NCBI GenBank assembly: GCA_031266215.1
Contig: JAISBL010000126.1
Span: 1 to 43,707, forward strand
Source: Tannerellaceae bacterium
GTDB taxonomy: Bacteria > Bacteroidota > Bacteroidia > Bacteroidales > Tannerellaceae
Direction of reading: 5' to 3'
Length of the DNA stretch: 43,707 nt
Part shown: positions 1 through 7,637 of the stretch, piece by piece
Layout of the letters: every line of letters begins with the position of its first letter
How positions within the stretch are numbered: the stretch's first letter is position 1
The notes under the pieces: generated by a model
The model's database searches: none
What the model saw: the letters and a program-made list of their open reading frames with translations, nothing else
Told to the model about the DNA's origin: nothing
Position numbers and translations under genes: made by a program

Positions 1-197
1 GTAGGTACGTTTAATCGATTCGTACCTACTTTTAAGCCAAACGTAGGTACGTTTAGTCGATTCGTACCTACTTTTAGGCCAAACGTAGGTACGTTTAGTC
101 AATTCGTACCTACTTTTAGGCCAAACGTAGGTACGTTTAGTCAATTCGTACCTACTTTTAAGCTAAACGTAGGTACGTTTTGCCTAAAAGTACCTAC
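1..197. repeat. 42-bp tandem array of palindromic units
   Basis: Four complete 42-bp units start at 1, 43, 85 and 127, and a fifth variant starts at 169. Each complete unit has perfect 9-base inverted arms, GTAGGTACG and CGTACCTAC, separated by 11 bases and followed by a 13-base spacer. The fifth unit keeps the 8-base arms, but its centre becomes TTTT-GCCT-AAAA, which makes a longer hairpin. The array runs off the left edge of the window, so its full length is unknown. No protein signal is visible in it. It lies upstream of the trp promoters. Confidence 0.9.
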
Positions 198-321
198 GAA
201 TTTGCAGATCATACCGGTTTTTTACAGTAACCCCTTTACTTTAACTGAGCTCTTATGCAGGGTTTGTATGTTTGCAAAGCATGTTGTAATTGTATATGCG
301 ACGATAAAAATGTATAGTTTA
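198..321. other. Spacer between the repeat array and the trp promoters
   Basis: A short open frame crosses this stretch (202-405), but it runs through the promoter and leader region and resembles nothing recognisable. It is treated as non-coding. No other structure was recognised. Confidence 0.5.
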
Positions 322-352
322 TTTGCAGGTTACAGGATATTGCATACATTTG
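322..352 (+). promoter_or_regulatory. trp promoter, copy 1
   Basis: TTTG at 322-325 and TACATTTG at 345-352 are separated by 19 bases, matching the Bacteroidota sigma factor consensus TTTG-N19-TAnnTTTG. The same arrangement recurs at 606-636. Confidence 0.8.
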
Positions 353-379
353 CCGGCGAAGAATCCATGTTAATAAAAC

Positions 380-474
380 GTGACGCACCTGACTTTGGCT
401 CATAAATGTTTTTTGGTTAGTTTTTAATGGTTTTTTACTTTCTGAACCGTGAGGAGTGGAGAGTTTTTGGCTGA
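380..474 (+). promoter_or_regulatory. Leader mini-ORFs of trp leader copy 1
   Basis: A GTG-initiated frame of 15 codons (380-427) aligns with the leader ORF of copy 2; the copy-2 ATG is ACG here. Its TAA overlaps the ATG of a second 15-codon frame (427-474) that reads MVFYFLNREEW at its start, with one Trp codon. Neither has the Trp run of a classic trp leader, so it is uncertain which frame, if either, is translated. Confidence 0.3.
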
Positions 475-535
475 AATTAACAAGGTTAGTGTAAGGCTTT
501 ATTAATGAGTGCCGAATAAGGAGAAACGTTATGGA

Positions 536-565
536 GCCTGTCGCATCTGCGGCAGGTTCTTTTTG
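536..565 (+). terminator. trp attenuator terminator, copy 1
   Basis: A 9-pair stem, GCCTGTCGC (536-544) with GCGGCAGGT (549-557), has an ATCT loop and is followed by TCTTTTTG. An upstream AGGCTTT (494-500) can pair with GGAGCCT (533-539), which would compete with the terminator. This fits a premature terminator 307 bp before trpB. Confidence 0.75.
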
Positions 566-605
566 TATTAAAACAAAACAGGAATGAAAACGTATGTGCG
601 GTTTA

Positions 606-636
606 TTTGCAGGTTACAAGATATTGCATACATTTG
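606..636 (+). promoter_or_regulatory. trp promoter, copy 2
   Basis: TTTG at 606-609 and TACATTTG at 629-636 have a 19-base spacing. This is the trpB-proximal promoter and repeats the element at 322-352. Confidence 0.8.
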
Positions 637-671
637 CCGCCGGATAAGTCTGATAATGTTAATCTGATGTG

Positions 672-743
672 ATGCACCCTGCTTTAGCATATAGTAAATA
701 TTTTTTGACTGGTTGGCGTAGATACTTACTCTCTAAACCGTAA
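672..743 (+). CDS. Candidate trp leader peptide, copy 2
   Basis: This is a 23-codon ORF between the second trp promoter and the second attenuator. It contains a single Trp codon in the context TGWRRY, plus several Tyr, Leu and Ser codons. Its location suits a leader peptide that senses Trp-tRNA. One Trp codon is weak support, and no canonical ribosome binding site is seen, although Bacteroidota often lack one. A second Trp codon lies just outside the frame at 748-750. Confidence 0.35.
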   Translation: MHPALAYSKYFLTGWRRYLLSKP

Positions 744-782
744 AGAATGGGAGAGACCTTCGCCGACGTTATTCATGATTTT

Positions 783-850
783 GACCGGCCTTAAGCCGAA
801 TAAATAAAAACGTTACGGGGCCTGTCGCATTTGCGGCAGGCTTCTTTTTT
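783..850 (+). terminator. trp attenuator terminator, copy 2
   Basis: A perfect-length stem, GCCTGTCGC (820-828) with GCGGCAGGC (833-841), has an ATTT loop and is followed by TTCTTTTTT. GACCGGCC at 783-790 can pair with GGCCTGTC at 819-826 with one mismatch and would block the terminator. It sits 23 bp before the trpB start. Confidence 0.8.
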
Positions 851-872
851 TATATTAAAATACAGAACAGAA

Positions 873-2066
873 ATGAAAACGTATCAGGTAAACGAAAACG
901 GGTACTATGGTGAATTCGGCGGGGCGTACATCCCCGAAATACTTCACCGCTGCGTGTCGGAATTGCAGGAAGCATATCTCGAGGTGCTGACAAGCCGGTC
1001 TTTCCGCCATGAGTATGAAACGTTGCTGCGCGACTACGCAGGCCGCCCTTCGCCACTCTATCTCACGCGGCGGCTGAGCGAGAGGCACGGTTGCCGTATC
1101 TATCTCAAAAGGGAAGACCTCAACCACACCGGGGCGCACAAGATAAACAACACCATCGGGCAGATACTGCTGGCCCGCAGGATGGGTAAGACGCGTATAA
1201 TCGCCGAGACCGGCGCCGGGCAGCACGGCGTGGCCACGGCAACGGTATGCGCGCTTATGGATATGGACTGTGTGGTGTATATGGGAAAGACCGACGTGGA
1301 GCGACAGCACACCAACGTGCAAAAAATGGAGATGCTGGGCGCCAGGGTGATGCCCGTAACCTCAGGCAACATGACGCTGAAGGATGCAACCAATGAGGCC
1401 ATACGCGACTGGTGCTGCCATCCGTCGGACACGTATTACATCATAGGCTCTACCGTCGGGCCGCACCCCTATCCCGACATGGTGGCCCGGCTGCAGTCGG
1501 TCATCAGCGAAGAGATAAAGGCCCAGTTGCCGGAGAAAGAAGGGCGCGACTATCCCGATTACCTTCTGGCCTGCGTCGGTGGAGGGAGTAATGCCGCCGG
1601 CAGCATCTACCACTATCTGGACGACCAAAGGGTGAAGATCATCCTGGCCGAAGCCGGCGGCAAAGGCATAGACACAGGCCTGAGCGCCGCCACTATCAAA
1701 CTGGGCAGACAGGGCATTATCCACGGCTCGCAGACTCTGGTGATGCAGAGTGAAGACGGACAGATAGAGGAGCCTTACTCCATCTCCGCAGGGCTGGACT
1801 ACCCCGGTATCGGGCCGATGCATGCCAACCTTGCCAGGACGGGGCGGGCCGCCGTCATGACCGTAGATGATGACGAAGCTCTGGAGGCCGCCTTCCGCCT
1901 CACCAGGCTGGAAGGGATTATCCCCGCCCTGGAAAGCGCACATGCCCTGGGGGCGCTGGAGAAACTGAGCTTCAGGGCCGATGACGTCGTCGTATTGACG
2001 TTATCGGGACGAGGAGACAAGGATATGGACACTTATGTAAGAGAGAAAACAACTAACGGTAAATAA
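873..2066 (+). CDS. trpB: Tryptophan synthase beta chain
   Basis: A 397-residue PLP enzyme that condenses indole with serine in the last step of tryptophan synthesis, working in an alpha2-beta2 complex with TrpA. The PLP lysine lies in [10 protein letters not shown] (Lys90), the catalytic glutamate in AETGAGQHG (Glu112), and the phosphate-binding loop is GGGSNA (about 236-241). Length is normal. The frame is open upstream to 831, but that extension lies within the attenuator stem and U-tract, so ATG 873 (MKTYQV) is chosen. It is the first gene of trpBEGDCFA and follows two tandem attenuators. Confidence 0.97.
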   Translation: MKTYQVNENGYYGEFGGAYIPEILHRCVSELQEAYLEVLTSRSFRHEYETLLRDYAGRPSPLYLTRRLSERHGCRIYLKREDLNHTGAHKINNTIGQILLARRMGKTRIIAETGAGQHGVATATVCALMDMDCVVYMGKTDVERQHTNVQKMEMLGARVMPVTSGNMTLKDATNEAIRDWCCHPSDTYYIIGSTVGPHPYPDMVARLQSVISEEIKAQLPEKEGRDYPDYLLACVGGGSNAAGSIYHYLDDQRVKIILAEAGGKGIDTGLSAATIKLGRQGIIHGSQTLVMQSEDGQIEEPYSISAGLDYPGIGPMHANLARTGRAAVMTVDDDEALEAAFRLTRLEGIIPALESAHALGALEKLSFRADDVVVLTLSGRGDKDMDTYVREKTTNGK

Positions 2067-2084
2067 TAAAAACATTTGTGAGTT

Positions 2085-3494
2085 ATGAAACAATACGTAT
2101 TCGGAACAGTAAGTAAAAAGATGCTGGGCGACATGCATACGCCTGTCAGCATTTATTTGAAAGTGAGAGACGTCTATCCCGAATCGGTCCTGCTGGAAAG
2201 CTCCGATTACCACGGCGACGAGAACAGCCTGTCTTACATCGCGCTCTGCCCGCTGGCGCGTATCGGTATCAACGCGGGGCGAAGCTCAGCCATATTCCCT
2301 GACGGCTCCGGCGAGGAAGCTCCCCTTACGGCCGGAGGCTGCCATGAGGCCATAAGCGCCTTCATGGAACGCTTCAGCATAAAAGGGGCGGACAGGGCGG
2401 TATGCGGACTGTTTGGCTATACGGCCTTTGACGCCGTACGCTATTTTGAAAACATCCCCGTGGCCGAGTCTCACCATGCGGATAATGACGCCCCGGATAT
2501 GCTATACATATTATATAAGTATACACTCGTGTTTGACCATTTCAGGAATGAGCTTACGCTTATAGAGCTGAGGGCCGAAGGCGACGATCCGGCGGGTGGC
2601 CTGCCTGAGATAGAGACTTTGATAGAGAACCGTAACTATGCCTCGTACAACTTCCGCGCCCTGGGGGCGGAGACGTCTGCGATTACCGACAAGGAGTACC
2701 TCGCGATGGTGCGCCGCGGCATCAGGCACTGCCTGCGCGGAGACGTGTTCCAGATAGTCCTGAGCCGGCGTTTTGAGCAGGCTTTCAGGGGCGACGACTT
2801 CAAGGTCTATCGTGCCCTGCGCAGTATAAACCCCTCGGCCTACCTGTTTTACTTTGATTTCGGAGGTTTTCGCATCTTCGGCTCCTCGCCTGAGACGCAC
2901 TGCAAGATCGTCGGCCGGCACGTATGCATAGACCCGATAGCCGGAACAGCCTTCCGCACCGGACATTCGGAGCTCGACCGCCAGCGCGCACAGAGCCTTA
3001 TTGCCGACCCGAAGGAAAACGCCGAACATGTGATGCTGGTTGACCTGGCAAGGAACGATCTCAGCCGGAATGCCCACAATGTGAAGGTGGACTTTTACAA
3101 GGAGGTGCAGTACTACAGCCACGTCATACATCTGGTATCACGCGTCAGCGGAGACCTCGATGAAGAAGCCGGGGCCGTCAAGACCTATATAGATACCTTC
3201 CCGGCCGGGACCCTTAGCGGAGCGCCCAAGGTGCGCGCCATGCAGCTTATAAACAGGATAGAAAAGCACAACCGCGGAGCTTACGGGGGTTGTATAGGTT
3301 TTATAGGCTTCAATGGAGATTTGAATCAGGCTATCACCATACGCAGCTTCGTGAGCCGTGGTAATGTGCTATACTATCAGGCAGGCGCCGGCATAGTGGC
3401 CCAGAGCAACGATGAGCGCGAACTGCAGGAGGTGAACAGCAAACTCGGCGCACTGAAAAGCGCCATAGACATGGCTGAAAAGATCATTAACTGA
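2085..3494 (+). CDS. trpE: Anthranilate synthase component I
   Basis: A 469-residue chorismate-using subunit. With ammonia supplied by TrpG it makes anthranilate from chorismate. The N-terminal LLESS motif (36-40) is the known tryptophan feedback-binding element. The chorismate-binding domain shows FQIVLSRRF, DLARND (about 320) and TLSGAPKVRAM (about 375). It starts 18 bases after trpB and is followed by trpG after 8 bases. Feedback inhibition by tryptophan is expected from LLES in addition to transcriptional attenuation. Confidence 0.97.
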   Translation: MKQYVFGTVSKKMLGDMHTPVSIYLKVRDVYPESVLLESSDYHGDENSLSYIALCPLARIGINAGRSSAIFPDGSGEEAPLTAGGCHEAISAFMERFSIKGADRAVCGLFGYTAFDAVRYFENIPVAESHHADNDAPDMLYILYKYTLVFDHFRNELTLIELRAEGDDPAGGLPEIETLIENRNYASYNFRALGAETSAITDKEYLAMVRRGIRHCLRGDVFQIVLSRRFEQAFRGDDFKVYRALRSINPSAYLFYFDFGGFRIFGSSPETHCKIVGRHVCIDPIAGTAFRTGHSELDRQRAQSLIADPKENAEHVMLVDLARNDLSRNAHNVKVDFYKEVQYYSHVIHLVSRVSGDLDEEAGAVKTYIDTFPAGTLSGAPKVRAMQLINRIEKHNRGAYGGCIGFIGFNGDLNQAITIRSFVSRGNVLYYQAGAGIVAQSNDERELQEVNSKLGALKSAIDMAEKIIN

Positions 3495-3502
3495 ACACAG
3501 AG

Positions 3503-4072
3503 ATGAAAACAACCTTACTTTTTGATAACTATGACTCCTTCACCTACAATCTGCTACATGTATTGAGGGAGTTGGGAGAGAACGTGGAAGTGCATCGTAA
3601 TGACCGCATCAGCCTGGACGAGGCAGAGCGTTTTGACAGGATCGTCCTGTCGCCCGGCCCGGGCATACCCGAAGAATCCGGCATACTGCTGCCCCTTATC
3701 CGCCGCTATGCGCCGCGCAAGAGCATACTGGGCGTCTGCCTGGGCGAACAGGCCATAGGCGAGGCCTTTGGCGCCAGGCTCCTGAACCTTTCGAAGGTGC
3801 ATCACGGCGTATGTTCGGATATACGCGTCCTGGCGCGTGATCCTTTGTTTGACGGCCTGACGCCCGTATTCAGGGCCGGACGGTACCACTCGTGGGTAGT
3901 CTCCGAGGAGGATTTCCCCGACTGCCTCGAGATAACCGCCGAAGACTGTAAAGATGGCTACATCATGGCTTTGAGGCACAAGACCTATAACGTGCGCGGA
4001 ATACAGTTTCACCCCGAATCGATACTGACCCCGCAGGGTAAAGACATTATTATTAACTGGCTTAAACTATAA
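3503..4072 (+). CDS. trpG: Anthranilate synthase component II (glutamine amidotransferase)
   Basis: A 189-residue class I glutamine amidotransferase that passes ammonia from glutamine to TrpE. The catalytic triad is visible: Cys79 in GVCLGEQ, and His170 and Glu172 in FHPES. The oxyanion-type motif SPGPGIPEESG lies at 50-60. In many bacteria the same protein also serves folate synthesis as PabA; no pabB neighbour is present here. It is separated from trpD by 100 bp that hold a dispersed leader element. Confidence 0.96.
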   Translation: MKTTLLFDNYDSFTYNLLHVLRELGENVEVHRNDRISLDEAERFDRIVLSPGPGIPEESGILLPLIRRYAPRKSILGVCLGEQAIGEAFGARLLNLSKVHHGVCSDIRVLARDPLFDGLTPVFRAGRYHSWVVSEEDFPDCLEITAEDCKDGYIMALRHKTYNVRGIQFHPESILTPQGKDIIINWLKL

Positions 4073-4079
4073 CAACCAT

Positions 4080-4178
4080 ATGAAACGAGCATGTAAAAAC
4101 TATTTACGCCAAAGGCGATAAATAAAACGTAGTGCGAGTTACATACCTGCATTAATTAAATATTTTATTCGTATGAAA
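4080..4178 (+). repeat. Dispersed leader element before trpD (copy of 26288-26387)
   Basis: About 95 bp, ending at the trpD start codon, is nearly identical to the sequence that ends at the start codon of the RND adaptor gene at 26382. Differences are a few substitutions and one 1-base indel. It contains a mini-ORF (4080-4121) reading MKRACKNYLRQRR, identical in both copies. It also contains a small hairpin, TTTACGCC-AAA-GGCG(A)TAAA. Its placement between trpG and trpD is not needed for a standard trp operon, so it looks inserted or duplicated. Confidence 0.8.
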
Positions 4179-5168
4179 CAGATACTGTACAGATTATTTG
4201 AACATCAGTACCTCGGACGCGAAGAGGCGCGTCTGATATTGCAGAACATCGCCCGGGGGCGCTACAATGACTCACAGATAGCAAGCCTTATCACCGTCTT
4301 CCTTATGCGTAACATCTCCGTTGAGGAGTTATCAGGCTTCCGCGACGCTTTGCTCGAAATGCGCGTGCCGGCGGACTTGTCGGATTACAGGCCGATTGAT
4401 ATCGTAGGAACAGGCGGCGACGGGAAAAACACCTTCAACATCAGCACCGCGGCCTGTTTTACCGTAGCCGGGGCCGGATACCCTGTGGTCAAGCACGGTA
4501 ACTACGGGGCTACGTCGGTAAGCGGAGCCAGTAACGTGATGGAACAGCACGGAGTTAAATTCACCGCCGATGCCGGCAAACTGCGCAAATCAATGGACAC
4601 CTGTCGCATTGCATACCTGCACGCGCCGCTGTTCAACCCTGCCCTTAAGGCGGTCGCCCCCGTGAGGAAAAGCCTGGCCGTACGCAGCTTTTTCAACATG
4701 CTGGGGCCGCTGGTCAACCCTGTCATCCCGGCCTACCAGCTACTGGGAGTTTATAATCTGCCCCTGCTTCGCCTCTACAGCTACACGTATCAGGAGAGCG
4801 CCACACGCTTTGCCGTAGTACACAGTCTGGACGGATATGACGAAATCTCGCTTACCTCCGCCTTTAAGGTCTCTATGCCTGAAAAGGAAAAGCTTTACAC
4901 GCCGGAGTCTTTGGGGTTCACCCGCTGCCGGGCGGCCGACCTCGACGGTGGCGAAACGCCGGAAGCAGCAGCCCGTATATTTGACAATGTGCTGAATAAC
5001 ACCGCTACCACAGCGCAGAAAAACTGTGTAACGGTAAACGCCGCATTCGCCATACAGGTGATCTGCCCTGATAAAAAGATAGAGGCCTGCCTGTCAGAGG
5101 CCCGCGAATCGCTGGAAAGCGGCCGGGCTTTGGAAACGTTCAACCGCTTTATACAGATAAACCAATGA
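4173..5168 (+). CDS. trpD: Anthranilate phosphoribosyltransferase
   Basis: A 331-residue enzyme that joins anthranilate to PRPP to give phosphoribosyl-anthranilate. It has the glycine-rich PRPP motif GTGGDGKNTFN (79-89) and the anthranilate-site motif KHGN (107-110). The following residues are YGATS rather than the enterobacterial RGVSS. Length is typical. Its stop overlaps the trpC start (ATGA), so the two are translationally coupled. The start codon lies at the end of the dispersed leader element. Confidence 0.96.
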   Translation: MKQILYRLFEHQYLGREEARLILQNIARGRYNDSQIASLITVFLMRNISVEELSGFRDALLEMRVPADLSDYRPIDIVGTGGDGKNTFNISTAACFTVAGAGYPVVKHGNYGATSVSGASNVMEQHGVKFTADAGKLRKSMDTCRIAYLHAPLFNPALKAVAPVRKSLAVRSFFNMLGPLVNPVIPAYQLLGVYNLPLLRLYSYTYQESATRFAVVHSLDGYDEISLTSAFKVSMPEKEKLYTPESLGFTRCRAADLDGGETPEAAARIFDNVLNNTATTAQKNCVTVNAAFAIQVICPDKKIEACLSEARESLESGRALETFNRFIQINQ

Positions 5169-6019
5169 GCGCCGAACAGACCTGCCAGTCCGCCGTCAGA
5201 GCAGGGGAGGGGAGTGACGACATCCTGCATAAGATAGTAGCGGCCAAGCGCCTCGAAGTAGAGCGGCAGAAGAAAGCCGTCAGTCTGCGAACCCTGCTGG
5301 CCCTTGGAGCCGAGCGTATGGATCGCCCGGTGTATTCCATGAGTAAGGCCTTGAACCGCTCACAAAGCGGCATTATCGCCGAGTTCAAACGCCGGTCGCC
5401 TTCCAAAGGCTGGCTGTTCCCCGGCGCTCTGATAGAAGACGTCATACCGGAATACCAGCGGGCGGGGGCCTCAGCCTGTTCCATACTGACCGATGAGGAT
5501 TTCTTCGGCGGCTCGTTGGGAGATTTGCAGGCGGCTCGTAAAAAGGCCGGTATCCCACTGCTGCGTAAAGACTTTATCATTGACGAATACCAGCTTTTCC
5601 AGTCGCGGGTGATGGGGGCTGACGCCGTATTGCTGATAGCCGCCGCCCTGAGCCGGACGGATTGCGCTTCGCTGGCCTCAACAGCCCACAGCCTCGGACT
5701 TGAAGTGTTGCTGGAGATACATGGCGAGGAGGAGCTTGGCTACCTGACCCCGGAGGTTGACATGCTGGGGGTGAACAACCGTAACCTGGGCACTTTTCAC
5801 ACCGATGTGGCGAACTCCTTCCGCCTGACGGAGCATATCAAAGCCTCTGCCGGCAGTTCTTCAACCGTACTGGTCTCAGAGAGCGGCATAAGCGATGTTG
5901 ATGTAGTCCGCCGCCTCCGGCAGTCGGGCTTCCGGGGCTTCCTTATAGGCGAAGCTTTTATGAAGTCTCAGCAACCGGGCGAAGCGCTTGCCTCTTTTAT
6001 AGGAGGGCTGGCGCTATGA
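5165..6019 (+). CDS. trpC: Indole-3-glycerol-phosphate synthase
   Basis: A 284-residue TIM-barrel enzyme that closes the indole ring from carboxyphenylamino-deoxyribulose phosphate. The conserved FKRRSPSKG segment (74-82) and LRKDFI, GVNNRNLGTF and VSESGI motifs are visible. The first 17 residues are a non-conserved extension ahead of the usual start region DILHKIVAAKR. The ATGA overlap with trpD supports the chosen start. It is not fused to TrpF, unlike in Escherichia coli; trpF follows with another 4-base overlap. Confidence 0.95.
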   Translation: MSAEQTCQSAVRAGEGSDDILHKIVAAKRLEVERQKKAVSLRTLLALGAERMDRPVYSMSKALNRSQSGIIAEFKRRSPSKGWLFPGALIEDVIPEYQRAGASACSILTDEDFFGGSLGDLQAARKKAGIPLLRKDFIIDEYQLFQSRVMGADAVLLIAAALSRTDCASLASTAHSLGLEVLLEIHGEEELGYLTPEVDMLGVNNRNLGTFHTDVANSFRLTEHIKASAGSSSTVLVSESGISDVDVVRRLRQSGFRGFLIGEAFMKSQQPGEALASFIGGLAL

Positions 6020-6654
6020 TCATCAAGGTATGTGGAATGTGCCACAGGGAAAACATCCTTCAGGTGGCCCGGCTGGGCGCTGACTGGATAGGTTTTATCT
6101 TTTGGGCTGGATCTGAAAGGTGGGTTGATGCCGACCGGTTTGAAAGTATGATGGGAGCATATCACCGTAGCGCGCCTTTTAAAAAGGCAGGCGTTTTCGT
6201 TAACGCCTTCATTGAAGACATTATGGGGACGGCCACCCGGTGCCGGCTGGATTATCTGCAACTGCACGGTGACGAGTCTCCGGTGATTTGCCATACGCTT
6301 CAGAAGCGGGGCTTCAGGCTCATCAAAGCCTTTCACATAGAAGCAAAAGAAGACCTGGAACGGACGGCTGAATATGAGGGCAGGGCTGACTATTTCCTTT
6401 TTGACACCCGGTGCAGCGGATACGGGGGGTCGGGACGGTCATTCGACTGGCAGGTCTTACGGGCCTACACCGGTAAGACGCCTTTCCTGATAAGCGGAGG
6501 CATCAACCCCGGCAGTCTGGAAGCCATACGCGGCTTCAGCCATCCCTGCTTTGCCGGCATAGACCTCAACAGCGGCTTTGAGACCGTACCCGGACTGAAA
6601 GACATATCCCGGCTGACCCCTTTTATCAGATCATTGAAGACAAACAACTTATGA
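6016..6654 (+). CDS. trpF: Phosphoribosylanthranilate isomerase
   Basis: A 212-residue TIM-barrel isomerase acting between TrpD and TrpC. It shows the N-terminal KVCGM catalytic cysteine motif, LQLHGDE, FDT (catalytic aspartate region) and the phosphate-binding ISGGINPGS segment. It overlaps trpC by 4 bases (ATGA) and is followed by trpA after 9 bases. Length is normal. Confidence 0.95.
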   Translation: MIIKVCGMCHRENILQVARLGADWIGFIFWAGSERWVDADRFESMMGAYHRSAPFKKAGVFVNAFIEDIMGTATRCRLDYLQLHGDESPVICHTLQKRGFRLIKAFHIEAKEDLERTAEYEGRADYFLFDTRCSGYGGSGRSFDWQVLRAYTGKTPFLISGGINPGSLEAIRGFSHPCFAGIDLNSGFETVPGLKDISRLTPFIRSLKTNNL

Positions 6655-6663
6655 ATACAAAAG

Positions 6664-7434
6664 ATGAATCGCATCACACAATTATTTGACACAAAAAAGC
6701 GCGGTATACTGTCCGTTTACTTTACCGCCGGGTATCCCTGCCCGGGAGATACTCCGGTCGTCCTTCGGGCGTTGGAGGCCAGGGGTATTGATATGGCAGA
6801 GATAGGCATTCCTTTCTCAGACCCTATGGCAGATGGCCCGGTAATACAGGAAGCCTCCACCCGTTCGCTCCGTAACGGCATGACGCTACGGCTATTGTTT
6901 GAGCAGTTGAAAGACATGCGGCGGCATGTACGCATCCCTGTCATACTGATGGGCTATCTCAATCCTGTTATGCAGTTCGGTTTTGAAAACTTCTGCCGGC
7001 AATGTGCACTGACGGGTGTAGACGGCGTCATCATCCCCGACCTTCCTTTTGCCGACTATATGGAGCGTTACCGGCCTGTTGCCGAACAATACGACCTCAA
7101 AGTTATAATGCTCATCACGCCTGAGACTTCCCCGGAGCGCATTCGCCTGATAGACGCCAATACCGGGGGTTTCATCTATATGGTATCAAGCGTCGCCATC
7201 ACCGGAGCGCAAAAGAGTTTCGACGAGCAGAAGCAGGCTTATTTCCGCCGCATAGACGATATGCAACTGCGCAATCCACGTCTGGTAGGCTTTGGCATCA
7301 GCAATAAAGCCACGTATGATGCGGCAACCGCATACTCGTCAGGCGCCATTGTCGGCAGCCGTTTCATACAGTTGCTGACCTCTGAGCCAACCATAGAAAA
7401 AGCCATCGACACACTGCTGCATGACCTGAGTTAA
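6664..7434 (+). CDS. trpA: Tryptophan synthase alpha chain
   Basis: A 256-residue TIM-barrel subunit that cleaves indole-3-glycerol phosphate and channels indole to TrpB. The catalytic pair is Glu46 (AEIGIP) and Asp57 (PMADGPV), corresponding to Glu49 and Asp60 of the Salmonella enzyme. MGYLNPV and GFGISN segments are present. It is the last gene of the operon, and a strong terminator follows. Confidence 0.97.
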   Translation: MNRITQLFDTKKRGILSVYFTAGYPCPGDTPVVLRALEARGIDMAEIGIPFSDPMADGPVIQEASTRSLRNGMTLRLLFEQLKDMRRHVRIPVILMGYLNPVMQFGFENFCRQCALTGVDGVIIPDLPFADYMERYRPVAEQYDLKVIMLITPETSPERIRLIDANTGGFIYMVSSVAITGAQKSFDEQKQAYFRRIDDMQLRNPRLVGFGISNKATYDAATAYSSGAIVGSRFIQLLTSEPTIEKAIDTLLHDLS

Positions 7435-7474
7435 GGGTTAAAACCATACCTGTGGATTAAAATCAGCCTGTGTA

Positions 7475-7515
7475 ACAGAAAGAGAGCTGTCCAATCCGGG
7501 CGGCTCTCTTTCTGT
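7475..7515 (+). terminator. Terminator of the trp operon
   Basis: Perfect 13-base arms, ACAGAAAGAGAGC and GCTCTCTTTCTGT, enclose a 15-base loop, 40 bp after trpA. The right arm is T-rich but no long U-tract follows. Confidence 0.75.
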
Positions 7516-7637
7516 CAGGTGATCGGAAAATTAAGGCCCTGACTTCTCCATCCGGGTTCGGGATAATGACCACCTAAAGTTATATCCTGTAAAAAGTTGT
7601 TCGTCGTGAATGGGGCCCAATTTTTGAACCCGGCTTT

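Larger units (their letters stand above)
313..887 (+). repeat. Tandem duplication of the trp promoter-leader-attenuator
   Basis: Two imperfect direct copies, about 313-600 and 597-887, are offset by 284 bp. Each contains a promoter, a leader, a terminator hairpin and the sequence ATGAAAACGTAT, which is the first four codons of trpB. In copy 1 these codons run straight into the promoter of copy 2, so copy 1 ends in a trpB start remnant. The promoters and terminator stems are the best-conserved parts, and the leader middle has diverged strongly. Confidence 0.85.

Noticed and set aside
1-197. CRISPR array
   Set aside because: The sequence between repeated arms is itself repeated almost unchanged in each 42-bp unit, so there are no distinct spacers, and no cas genes are nearby.
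202-405. 67-codon ORF as a gene
   Set aside because: It passes through the promoter and leader of trp copy 1, is not conserved in copy 2, and has no recognisable protein features.
831-872. Upstream start of trpB
   Set aside because: The extra 14 codons lie in the attenuator stem and U-tract; family alignment begins at MKTYQ.
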